Positions 1-5,822 are shown, counted from the stretch's first letter. The stretch is 8,856 nucleotides of DNA from Clostridia bacterium (GCA_900751685.1 CAADSR010000351.1:1-8856), one strand, 5' to 3'. The notes: generated from the sequence alone by a model not told the origin. Numbers and translations are program-made.

Positions 1-135
1 CCGCCGGCTCCGGCAGGAAACAACGCACCATCTGCTCCGGCATCCAATCCGGGCGGATCTTCTGATTTCGGAGATGATTTTGACTCGTTAGGATTCTCTG
101 GTATTGACGGTTCGGAAGACGATTTGCCGTTCTAG
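1..135 (+). CDS. ssb: Single-stranded DNA-binding protein SSB, C-terminal end (partial)
   Basis: The window opens inside this gene, leaving 44 codons and a stop. The visible part is a flexible linker rich in Pro, Gly, Ala, Ser and Asn, followed by an acidic tail ending in DDLPF. That ending is the conserved SSB C-terminal tip, which docks replication, repair and recombination proteins. The oligonucleotide-binding fold that coats single-stranded DNA lies upstream of the window. rpsR follows 40 nt downstream on the same strand, matching the common bacterial order rpsF-ssb-rpsR, so the two are probably cotranscribed. The identification rests on the tail motif plus gene order and is strong although no OB fold is visible. 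Confidence 0.93.
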   Translation, partial: PPAPAGNNAPSAPASNPGGSSDFGDDFDSLGFSGIDGSEDDLPF

Positions 136-160
136 TTTCATGAAATGATGAAAATTTAAA

Positions 161-168
161 AAGGAGGA
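161..168 (+). promoter_or_regulatory. Ribosome binding site of rpsR
   Basis: AAGGAGGA is a near-perfect Shine-Dalgarno sequence 7 nt before the ATG at 176. It fixes that start and fits a highly translated ribosomal protein gene. Confidence 0.9.
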
Positions 169-175
169 AGTTTCA

Positions 176-418
176 ATGGCTGAAAGAAGTGAAAGACCCA
201 GATCCAGACGTCCGAAAAAGAAAGTCTGCATGTTCTGTGTCGATAAAGTAGAGAGCATTGACTACAAGGATACAGCAAAGCTGAGAAGATATGTATCTGA
301 AAGAGGCAAGATTGTTCCAAGAAGAATCAGCGGAAACTGTGCAAAGCATCAAAGACAATTAACAACTGCAATCAAACGTGCAAGAATTGTTGCTTTGTTA
401 CCGTTCGTATCTGAATAA
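176..418 (+). CDS. rpsR: 30S ribosomal protein S18
   Basis: This complete 80-residue protein has the usual S18 length. After a basic N-terminus it carries the family core IDYKD (28-32), GKIVPRRI (44-51) and KHQRQLTTAIKRAR (57-70), ending in the typical ALLPF. S18 binds 16S rRNA on the platform of the small subunit next to S6. It is a cysteine-bearing form: C18 and C21 (CMFC) with C55 and H58 (CAKH) make a plausible zinc site, whereas E. coli S18 lacks this full set. It follows ssb in the usual order. A strong terminator comes right after the stop, so rplI and dnaB do not follow here as they do in some Firmicutes. Confidence 0.98.
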   Translation: MAERSERPRSRRPKKKVCMFCVDKVESIDYKDTAKLRRYVSERGKIVPRRISGNCAKHQRQLTTAIKRARIVALLPFVSE

Positions 419-428
419 GAAATAATAA

Positions 429-456
429 CAGGCTGCATTTTGCAGCCTGCTTTTTT
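429..456 (+). terminator. Intrinsic terminator of the ssb-rpsR unit
   Basis: A perfect 9-bp stem (429-437 with 441-449, CAGGCTGCA arm) closes a TTT loop and is followed by C and six T. It starts 10 nt after the rpsR stop and ends the rightward ribosomal operon. Confidence 0.93.
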
Positions 457-476
457 GTCTGTAAATAAACTGTAAA

Positions 477-506
477 TTGACAAAATAAGACAGAATATGA
501 TATTAT
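477..506 (+). promoter_or_regulatory. Predicted promoter of the small hydrophobic peptide mRNA
   Basis: TTGACA (477-482) and TATTAT (501-506) are separated by 18 nt. The -35 is a full consensus match and the -10 is one base off. Transcription would start near 511-513, giving a leader of about 70 nt. It lies beyond the rpsR terminator, so it looks like an independent unit. Confidence 0.7.
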
Positions 507-561
507 CTTTATGGGCCAGTTGGTCTTGATACAAGGGAATGGCAAAGCGGTTGTTCCGACA

Positions 562-579
562 CCTCTGAAAGGAGGTGGT
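562..579 (+). promoter_or_regulatory. Hairpin masking the toxin ribosome binding site
   Basis: CACCTC-TGAAAG-GAGGTG-type pairing joins an anti-Shine-Dalgarno arm (from 562) to the GGAGGTG at 571-577. In the leader RNA the strong ribosome binding site of the GTG at 583 would be locked in a stem. Many type I toxin mRNAs hide their start region this way until the mRNA is processed. The pairing is seen in the sequence; its regulatory effect is inferred. Confidence 0.55.
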
Positions 580-582
580 AAG

Positions 583-657
583 GTGGATTTGAATATCATC
601 TTGAATATAGTGCTAGTAGCATTGTTGATAGAATTGATCAAATACATAAAAAAATAA
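583..657 (+). CDS. 24-residue hydrophobic membrane peptide, candidate type I toxin
   Basis: This small ORF starts at GTG 583, 7 nt after GGAGG, and ends with TAA at 657. The peptide begins MDLNIILNIVLVALLIELIK: an acidic residue near the start, one hydrophobic helix of about 16 residues, and a lysine-rich end (KYIKK). That size and polarity match membrane-acting toxins of type I systems such as Fst and TxpA, but I recognise no specific family. A convergent antisense RNA with a near-consensus promoter overlaps its last codons and 3' region, which is the strongest support. The frame stays open upstream to an ATG at 511 (48 residues), but that ATG lies at the predicted transcription start and has no ribosome binding site, so GTG 583 is preferred. 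Function is inferred. Confidence 0.6.
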   Translation: MDLNIILNIVLVALLIELIKYIKK

Positions 658-687
658 CCGCTTATCATTCTCAGTGATAAGCGGTTA
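648..687 (-). terminator. Intrinsic terminator of the antisense RNA, overlapping the toxin stop
   Basis: A perfect 13-bp stem (655-667 with 675-687) and 7-nt loop are followed on the minus strand by seven T (complement of A at 648-654). The stem contains the toxin TAA, and the T-tract is the complement of the A-rich codons at the end of the toxin gene. On the plus strand no T-tract follows, so the toxin mRNA probably reads on, perhaps to 847-880. Confidence 0.85.
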
Positions 688-755
688 GGGTAGAAAAAAT
701 GTAATTTCTTTCTACAATAACTACTACTGCGGAATGACGAAGCCATTCCTTGTAT
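648..755 (-). ncRNA. Candidate antitoxin antisense RNA, about 105 nt
   Basis: A leftward transcript is predicted from a perfect-consensus promoter at 760-788 to a strong terminator at 648-687. It has no convincing ORF. Its 5' end folds into a hairpin (GGAATG with CATTCC, 731-749), followed by a second stem (GTAGAAA with TTTCTAC, about 690-716) and the terminator stem. It is fully complementary to the end and 3' untranslated region of the small-peptide mRNA. Its 5' sequence also resembles the toxin leader (see the repeat at 528-543 and 742-756). The convergent layout is like TxpA/RatA and the Fst par locus, where the antisense RNA blocks toxin expression. The exact start is uncertain by a few bases and its role is inferred. 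Confidence 0.6.
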
Positions 756-759
756 CTAA

Positions 760-788
760 ATTATATCAAGGTGAAAGAGGAATGTCAA
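760..788 (-). promoter_or_regulatory. Perfect-consensus promoter of the antisense RNA
   Basis: Read on the minus strand, TTGACA (788-783) and TATAAT (765-760) are separated by exactly 17 nt. Both hexamers match the sigma-A consensus in full, predicting strong constitutive transcription starting near 753-756. A full match is rare, and it points into an intergenic region with no leftward gene, which is why an antisense RNA is called. Confidence 0.85.
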
Positions 789-846
789 GCACTTGTATAA
801 ATTATGCCAGAGAAAATTGCAGAATAATAAATAACGGGACTAAGGC

Positions 847-880
847 AAAAGCAGGCAAACTTTAAGTTTGCCTGCTTTTT
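847..880. terminator. Bidirectional intrinsic terminator between converging units
   Basis: A near-perfect stem (851-861 with 865-875, GCAGGCAAACT arm, TTA loop) has A-rich sequence on its left and T-rich sequence on its right. It can therefore end transcripts from both strands. It lies 16 nt beyond the methyltransferase stop and would also catch rightward read-through from the small-peptide gene. The 790-846 stretch before it shows no further feature. Confidence 0.9.
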
Positions 881-895
881 GAATAGAGTGATAGG

Positions 896-1726
896 TTATT
901 TTTGTGCTAATATACATAGTGTTTCACTGTTAGCCCCGTATTGTTTTCCAGCGGCATTACCATAAGCATTTATTTTACGAAATCCAGCTTCTTTTAAATC
1001 CTTTTTCAATTCTTCCATTGTAAATGTATGTTCCCAAATATTATACAAAGAAATATCACTTTTAGTAGCAATGATATATTGATTTAAAAACGTATTGTCC
1101 TTATCATAGCGGTAAAATGAATGAAGGGATAAACTTTGTTCCTTGCTCCAAAATCCTTCTTCAACGACCTCCCAATCCCTTACTTCTTCTATACCGGTGT
1201 ATTTTAACGGGGTAAACACATCAAACAGAAAAACGCCTTCTGGAAGTAAAGAATCATAGATCTTTATTAGGAGCTCCCGCCTGTCTGTATCTGGTAAAAC
1301 GCCAAAATCACAGTAGATCATTGTTATTAGGTTGTAGTGGGAACAAAAATCAATTTTTGTATAGTCTCCCTGGAAATATTTGATTTTCAACCTGTTATTG
1401 CAGGCTGAACGCTTTGCATAGGTGATAGATCTGCTTGACAAGTCTATTCCTGAAACTTCATATCCCTTGCGGTAAAACCGCTCTGTATAAATACCGGGAC
1501 CGCATCCTAAGTCTAATAGCAGTGGATAATTTGCCGGTGGGAGGCCTGTAGAGATCCAATCAACAGATTTCTTTACAAAATCTATTTTTCTTGTTGCAGA
1601 GTCTAGGTTCTGATCTAAATGCGCCTTTAGCATGTTTTTGGATATATACATATCATCCCATATGTTCTTTTTGCTTTGCTGATATAAGCCCGGTCTCTTG
1701 CTTATTATCTTTAATAGATCCTTCAT
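896..1726 (-). CDS. Class I SAM-dependent methyltransferase, substrate unknown
   Basis: This 276-residue protein has a Rossmann-type methyltransferase core. Motif I is LDLGCGPG (71-78), which binds S-adenosylmethionine. The acidic end of strand 2 is GID (93-95), a GDY follows at 120-122, motif IV lies in YNLITMIYCDFG (131-142), and a later core strand is LPEGVFLFDV (161-170). The first 60 residues and the Trp/Tyr-rich part at 185-235 are less typical and probably hold the substrate site. No neighbour names a pathway, so small molecule, tRNA or protein are all possible substrates. It starts at ATG 1726, about 9 nt after AGGAAAGG. The gene is visibly more AT-rich than clpC and stands between a palindromic element and a toxin-antitoxin-like cassette, so recent acquisition is possible. 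No clear promoter was found; a terminator hairpin lies just upstream. Confidence 0.85.
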   Translation of the reverse strand: MKDLLKIISKRPGLYQQSKKNIWDDMYISKNMLKAHLDQNLDSATRKIDFVKKSVDWISTGLPPANYPLLLDLGCGPGIYTERFYRKGYEVSGIDLSSRSITYAKRSACNNRLKIKYFQGDYTKIDFCSHYNLITMIYCDFGVLPDTDRRELLIKIYDSLLPEGVFLFDVFTPLKYTGIEEVRDWEVVEEGFWSKEQSLSLHSFYRYDKDNTFLNQYIIATKSDISLYNIWEHTFTMEELKKDLKEAGFRKINAYGNAAGKQYGANSETLCILAQK

Positions 1727-1769
1727 GTGTTCTATCCTTTCCTAATAAATTACGGTAACGGGTGAAAAT

Positions 1770-1796
1770 AAAAAAACTGTGGAAAACTCCACAGTT
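1770..1796 (-). terminator. Intrinsic terminator (or attenuator) upstream of the methyltransferase
   Basis: A perfect 8-bp stem (1775-1782 with 1789-1796, AACTGTGG arm, 6-nt loop) is followed on the minus strand by a T-rich tract. It would stop leftward transcripts coming from the secreted-protein genes. It sits about 30 nt before the methyltransferase ribosome binding site, so it could also act as an attenuator for that gene. Confidence 0.7.
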
Positions 1797-1813
1797 AAAA
1801 ATTAAAATATAAT

Positions 1814-1913
1814 AACGTGGAAATTTTAAATAATCATTTAAGCACAACAATAAAATCTGTACGTACAGATTTTATTGTTGTATGCAATTTTGACTATTTA
1901 AACTTTCCACGTT
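1814..1913. repeat. Nested inverted repeat forming a long cruciform-capable structure
   Basis: Outer arms of 19 nt (1814-1832 with 1895-1913) pair with a single mismatch at 1824/1903. Inside them, 1844-1881 is a perfect 38-bp palindrome with no spacer, centred between 1862 and 1863 on TGTACGTACA. The whole 100 bases can fold into one interrupted hairpin in DNA or RNA. No T-tract follows on either strand, so it is not a simple terminator. Confidence 0.85.
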
Positions 1914-2042
1914 TCACTTATACTACTGATTTTGCAGCATCAAGTGCGCCGGATAAAACCATCTCCCTTGTCGTTACCGTAATTAAATTATATATTAAAC
2001 ACTTAAAAAAAGCAATCATTAAATTTGTCTTACAGTCCTTGT

Positions 2043-3896
2043 CTATGCTTCTATTAATTTACCGCCCCATTCCACTACAGTGAAGCCTTTGCGCTCAAAG
2101 GGTTCGATTTTTTGCGGGGGCAATACGGTGCCTTCCTCTGCTTTTTCATAGACCATGAATACCCGCAGGATGGAGTCTGGTGTAGGGGAAATAGTCAGCT
2201 TTGCAGCTTCTTCATATTCTTCCTTTGCAAAATACACTTTGTTATATTCGTTTTCTTGCATTTTAGGAGCCCAGTAGACGATAAACTCATTGTATTCCTT
2301 TGGTGTCAATCCCATTTTAGATAGTACCTGCTGCAAAAATTCAGCACTTTCGCTGCCCTTTACGACAAATCCTTCTTTAAAGTCTACAGGGAAATCTTCA
2401 AAGATCCCCTCCCAAAACAAATACGAATATTCCTTCCCATTCGATAAAATCGTCCCGTCCGGCCTTGCGGTGACCTTCCATCCATTATTGTATTGGGGGT
2501 AGGTAAAGGTAAAATCACCAGTAAGCTGTAAGTCGACCGATACCTCTGTTTCTGTTTCGGGATAGAGGTAAATAACAGGCTTTGCACCAGTGGAAGGCAA
2601 AAATTTTATCATGCCGGTCATTTTAATGATATCATTCTGGTCAGCTTCCGTTTCGGCAAAGCCGTACAGGCTGTATACTATTTTCCCGGTACATTCATCT
2701 ATTACTTCTGCATACATTGTGCCATCAGAATAAATTTGCCACTTAAATTTATATTCCATCAAAACTCCATCCACTTCCCGGCTGAGTTTTAAATCATTTT
2801 TATCAGGGTGCTCGCTCATTTCATTGTTTTCAATGTTTCTGAAAAAATGAAGATAGGATGTTTTATCTACATTTGAGATATCGGTTATTTTTTGAATGGC
2901 AGCTCCACGTTCATCTAATCCGTAGGTAGCATATCCTTCAAACAAATTAATATTTAGGCCATAGATTGATTGGGAATGTACGGCAGTGTTCAAAGGGTTT
3001 GTTATTTTTAGGGAATCTAAGATTTTATCTGCCAATTCGTAATATTGATTCCGGTAGTGTTGACCGGAACTGAAAGGAGTCGAAAGGGTTATTTTAATCA
3101 ACATCCCATTACTGTCTTTTAATAAATACCGTTCAAATGGGAAAATTGAATCAATTGAAGGGCACACGGTTACATTAGATTCTATATCTGGCATGTTAGT
3201 ATAACGAATCAGCTCAAAGCCATTTTTTTTAATGATTTCGCCGGAAGGCTCAAAATCACCTAAATATTTTACATCTTCTTTCAAATCTCCGCTTGATTGA
3301 AAAAAACTTTCCTCTGCAGTAATAACGATTTGGTGTCCAAATGTTTTTGGTGATAAGATTTCCGATATTTTACTTACTTGCACAGATGCACGAATGGTTG
3401 AGTAATTCGGCATTGAAACAGACAGTCTATTATTCAATAGAGGAATAATTCTGTCAAAATCCATATCGAAAAGCGGTTTAATTATAATATTAGCAACATA
3501 ATTTTCTTCATCCCAAGCGACCTTTGCTCCAAATGCCTCGCTAAAAAAACGTAGAGGAATAAATGCGCGGTTATTCTTTAAAACAGGGGCAACATCTGTT
3601 TCCTTTAATATAAAGTTTATAGTAGCCTGAGTACTGCCAATTTTCATATGCAAGTATTCTCTGTTATCCACATAACCTGTAATGGACTGGTCAGTTTCAT
3701 TCCATTCAACGGTGATTCCTAATGCTTCACTAATGGCTCGAAATGGTACCATGATCCTATCTTGTTCAAGAAAGGGCTGGCTATCAAAGGACACTTCCGT
3801 ACCGTTTACAATGACGGAGATGTTGTTTTGTGCTAGTGCTGGGAATGCCCCTATAGATAGAATCAATAGAAGAAGTAATGTAATTAATTTTTTCAT
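2043..3896 (-). CDS. Secreted stalk-domain protein with C-terminal KPVIYLYP domain (downstream paralog)
   Basis: This is a 617-residue exported protein. Residues 1-22 are a signal peptide: KK, a Leu/Ile-rich core and a cleavage site at ALA. Residues about 27-140 match the copper amine oxidase N-terminal (stalk) domain, with the paired motifs IMVPFRAISEALG (48-60) and FIPLRFFSEAFGA (112-124). That domain is not catalytic and is common in secreted Clostridia and Paenibacillus proteins. A middle region of about 290 residues is unrecognised but holds the paralog-conserved IYSDGTMYAEVIDECTG (388-404). From 439 a C-terminal domain starts with KPVIYLYPE and includes NNGWKVTARPDG and YLFWEGIF; I know no function for it. 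There is no LPXTG motif or C-terminal membrane segment, so release or non-covalent wall association is likely. It starts at ATG 3896 with GGGGG 7 nt upstream and lies 66 nt after its paralog, probably in one operon. No strong terminator directly follows. Confidence 0.85.
   Translation of the reverse strand: MKKLITLLLLLILSIGAFPALAQNNISVIVNGTEVSFDSQPFLEQDRIMVPFRAISEALGITVEWNETDQSITGYVDNREYLHMKIGSTQATINFILKETDVAPVLKNNRAFIPLRFFSEAFGAKVAWDEENYVANIIIKPLFDMDFDRIIPLLNNRLSVSMPNYSTIRASVQVSKISEILSPKTFGHQIVITAEESFFQSSGDLKEDVKYLGDFEPSGEIIKKNGFELIRYTNMPDIESNVTVCPSIDSIFPFERYLLKDSNGMLIKITLSTPFSSGQHYRNQYYELADKILDSLKITNPLNTAVHSQSIYGLNINLFEGYATYGLDERGAAIQKITDISNVDKTSYLHFFRNIENNEMSEHPDKNDLKLSREVDGVLMEYKFKWQIYSDGTMYAEVIDECTGKIVYSLYGFAETEADQNDIIKMTGMIKFLPSTGAKPVIYLYPETETEVSVDLQLTGDFTFTYPQYNNGWKVTARPDGTILSNGKEYSYLFWEGIFEDFPVDFKEGFVVKGSESAEFLQQVLSKMGLTPKEYNEFIVYWAPKMQENEYNKVYFAKEEYEEAAKLTISPTPDSILRVFMVYEKAEEGTVLPPQKIEPFERKGFTVVEWGGKLIEA
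2062..2384. repeat. Near-identical 3' block of paralog pair, copy 1
   Basis: This block inside the downstream paralog matches 3988-4310 without gaps at a constant offset of 1926 bases. I count nine differences in 323 bases, about 97% identity. Beyond 2384 the two genes fall abruptly to roughly 80% and further towards their middles, so the block looks recently homogenised. Confidence 0.9.
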
Positions 3897-3962
3897 AAAA
3901 ATTCCCCCTATTCAATGACCTGTTTGTTATAGAAACCAATAAACTAGAGTTTCGTTCTTATA

Positions 3963-5822
3963 TTATTTTTCAGCTTCGATCAAACGGCCGCCCCATTCCA
4001 CTACGGTGAAGCCTTTGCGCTCGAAGGGTTCGATTTTTTGCGGGGGCAATACGGTGCCTTCCTCTGCTTTTTCATAGACCATGAATACCCGTAGGATGGA
4101 GTCTGGTGTAGGGGAAATAGTCAGCTTTGCAGCTTCTTCATATTCTTCCTTTGCAAAATACACTTTGTTATATTCGTTTTCCTGCATTTTAGGAGCCCAG
4201 TAGACGATAAACTCATTGTATTCCTTTGGTGTCAACCCCATTTTAGATAGTACCTGCTGTAAAAATTCAGTGCTTTCGCTGCCCTTTACGACAAATCCTT
4301 CTTTAAAATCTGAATCAAAATCAGTAAAGATTCCTTCCCAGAATAGATAGGAATATTCTTTCCCAGCGGATAAAATCGTCCCGTCCGGCCTTGCGGTGAC
4401 CTTCCAGCCGTTGTTGTATTGGGGATAGGTAAAGGTAAAGTGGCCGGTAAGCTGTAAATTGACCGATACATCCATTTCAGTTTCAGGGTAGAGGTAAATA
4501 ACAGGTTTTGCAGGAGCAGATAAAAATTTTATTTGGCTGATCATTTCAATCATATCATTTTGGTCTGCTCCTGTTTTAGCAAAGCCATACAAGCTGTATA
4601 CTATATTCCCGGTACATTCATCTATCACTTCTGCATACATTGTACCGTCGGAATAGATCTTCCAGGTGAAAGTGTTTTTATTTAACGTTCCATGAGGTTC
4701 ACGGGTAAGTATTAATCCGGCTTTATCCGACCGTAAATCCATTTCATTGTTCTCTATTTTTGTATATAGGTGTATATAAGGTGATTTTTCTGTTACAGGT
4801 GTTATTTTTTGTATCGCAATGCCGCTGTCAGGTAGTCTGTAGGAAACATATCCTTCCAATAGTTTCGTTCTCATATTAGATGCAGTTTCAGGGTGGGCAG
4901 CTGTGTTTAACTTCTTTTCTTCCATTTTTAAAGAGTCTAAGACTTTAACTGTCATTTGATCGTATTGCTCCATATTTTGAAGCCAGCTATTAGAAGGTGC
5001 TGAAAAATCTAGTTTTATTAAAAATCCATCCTCATCCTTTATTAAATACCGTCGAAAAGTGGTAGTTGATGAAGTGGGACCGGATTCCGCAGCCGGAAGT
5101 GATGGGGCGGATTTGGTATTGGTATAAGAAATAATTTGAAACCCGTCCTTTTGGATGGTCTCACCGGAAGATTCAAAAAATCCTAAATGGCCTACATCTT
5201 CCTTTAAATTCCCGCTGGATTTTAAGAATAGCTCTTCTGTTGTGACAACGAGTTGGTCTCCTATTACATTAGGAGAGGAGACCTGGGCTGTTTTGCCGAA
5301 AGAAACAGACTGGGTAGTAGAACCTTTAGGCATTAAAAATCGTAATCTGCTATAAAGCGGGGGAGGCAGATAAGTAGAAGTAAAATCATGGCTGAAAAGT
5401 GGCTGGACAAGAATTTGCACTGTACTCTCATCCTCAAGCCATGTGACATCAGCTCCTAGGGCTTCACTAAAAAAGCGCAGGGGGATAAAGAGCCGGTCAT
5501 CTTTTATCAGCGGTGGGACATCTGTATTCGTTTTGATAGAATCTACAACAGCTCCTCTGTCACCAACCGATATTCTAATATATGCCCGGTTGTCAAGATA
5601 TCCAATAGCAGTTTGTTTTCCTTCATCCCATATAAAGGTAATGCCAAGTACTTCGCTGATCGCGCGGACTGGTACCATGACCCTGTCGTTTTCAATAAAT
5701 GGCTGGGCATCAAATAATACTTCCTGATTATTGACAAGAACGGTTATATTGTCCTCTGCCAGTGCAGGAAATGTTCCCGCAGTCAGGATCAATATAAGTA
5801 GTAATGCAATTAATTTTTTCAT
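3963..5822 (-). CDS. Secreted stalk-domain protein with C-terminal KPVIYLYP domain (upstream paralog)
   Basis: This 619-residue paralog of the next gene downstream has the same architecture: signal peptide 1-22 ending ALA, stalk domain about 27-140 with VMVPVRAISEVLG (48-60) and FIPLRFFSEALGA (112-124), a divergent middle, and the KPVIYLYPE domain from 439. Residues 439 onward align without gaps with the paralog and the last 100 or so are almost identical. The middle (about 141-385) is much less alike, with a Ser/Thr/Pro-rich insert near 238-255 (SAPSLPAAESGPTSSTTT). It ends two residues later, in EAEK. ATG 5822 has a run of seven G 6 nt upstream. A good promoter lies at 5871-5899, so this is probably the first gene of a two-gene unit. 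An extracellular or wall-associated role is likely; no enzyme activity can be assigned. Confidence 0.87.
   Translation of the reverse strand: MKKLIALLLILILTAGTFPALAEDNITVLVNNQEVLFDAQPFIENDRVMVPVRAISEVLGITFIWDEGKQTAIGYLDNRAYIRISVGDRGAVVDSIKTNTDVPPLIKDDRLFIPLRFFSEALGADVTWLEDESTVQILVQPLFSHDFTSTYLPPPLYSRLRFLMPKGSTTQSVSFGKTAQVSSPNVIGDQLVVTTEELFLKSSGNLKEDVGHLGFFESSGETIQKDGFQIISYTNTKSAPSLPAAESGPTSSTTTFRRYLIKDEDGFLIKLDFSAPSNSWLQNMEQYDQMTVKVLDSLKMEEKKLNTAAHPETASNMRTKLLEGYVSYRLPDSGIAIQKITPVTEKSPYIHLYTKIENNEMDLRSDKAGLILTREPHGTLNKNTFTWKIYSDGTMYAEVIDECTGNIVYSLYGFAKTGADQNDMIEMISQIKFLSAPAKPVIYLYPETEMDVSVNLQLTGHFTFTYPQYNNGWKVTARPDGTILSAGKEYSYLFWEGIFTDFDSDFKEGFVVKGSESTEFLQQVLSKMGLTPKEYNEFIVYWAPKMQENEYNKVYFAKEEYEEAAKLTISPTPDSILRVFMVYEKAEEGTVLPPQKIEPFERKGFTVVEWGGRLIEAEK
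3988..4310. repeat. Near-identical 3' block of paralog pair, copy 2
   Basis: This is the partner of 2062-2384. Most differences between the copies are synonymous. The only residue change I see inside the block is Ala versus Thr in the SES(A/T)EFLQQ motif. Direct copies this long could also recombine and fuse the two genes. Confidence 0.9.

Larger units (their letters stand above)
528..756. repeat. Related hairpin repeats at both ends of the toxin-antitoxin locus
   Basis: GATACAAGGGAATGGC (528-543) recurs inverted at 742-756 with one base missing. The hairpin units GGAATGGCAAAGC (536-548) and GGAATGACGAAGC (731-743) are also similar in direct orientation. Each unit is an imperfect inverted repeat, so both relations hold. 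The toxin leader and the antisense 5' end would therefore carry related stem-loops with partly complementary loops, a plausible site of first RNA contact as in the Fst par locus. The similarity is seen; the interaction is inferred. Confidence 0.5.
1748..1984. mobile_element. Possible MITE-like element with 13-bp inverted ends
   Basis: AATTACGGTAACG (1748-1760) and its exact reverse complement (1972-1984) bound 237 bp. Inside lie the terminator hairpin at 1770-1796, a long nested inverted repeat at 1814-1913 and no credible gene. Short size, perfect terminal inverted repeats, AT-richness and strong internal secondary structure fit a non-autonomous miniature element. Against this, no clear target-site duplication can be seen and there is only one copy in the window. 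The rest of the gene-free stretch (1727-1747 and 1985-2042) shows only the methyltransferase ribosome binding site and an A-rich run. Confidence 0.4.

Noticed and set aside
511..657. 48-codon upstream-extended version of the small peptide from ATG 511
   Set aside because: The ATG sits at the predicted transcription start with no ribosome binding site, and the leader codons coincide with RNA hairpins. GTG 583 has a strong ribosome binding site. A leaderless longer form is not excluded.
372..746. 124-codon leftward frame across the toxin locus
   Set aside because: It has no ribosome binding site, crosses the rpsR terminator and the antisense terminator, and has composition typical of an antisense shadow.
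1918..2019. 33-codon leftward ORF after the downstream secreted-protein gene
   Set aside because: The only ribosome binding site-like AAGGA is about 16 nt from the ATG, and the frame runs across the 13-bp inverted repeat boundary. It may be a chance frame or a remnant; no homology recognised.
2005..2042. Terminator directly after the downstream secreted-protein gene
   Set aside because: There is a run of seven T on the minus strand but no stable hairpin before it. The nearest good leftward terminator is at 1770-1796.
2043..5822. Copper amine oxidase enzyme activity for the tandem secreted proteins
   Set aside because: Only the non-catalytic N-terminal stalk domain is present. No catalytic copper amine oxidase domain or topaquinone-type site is visible.
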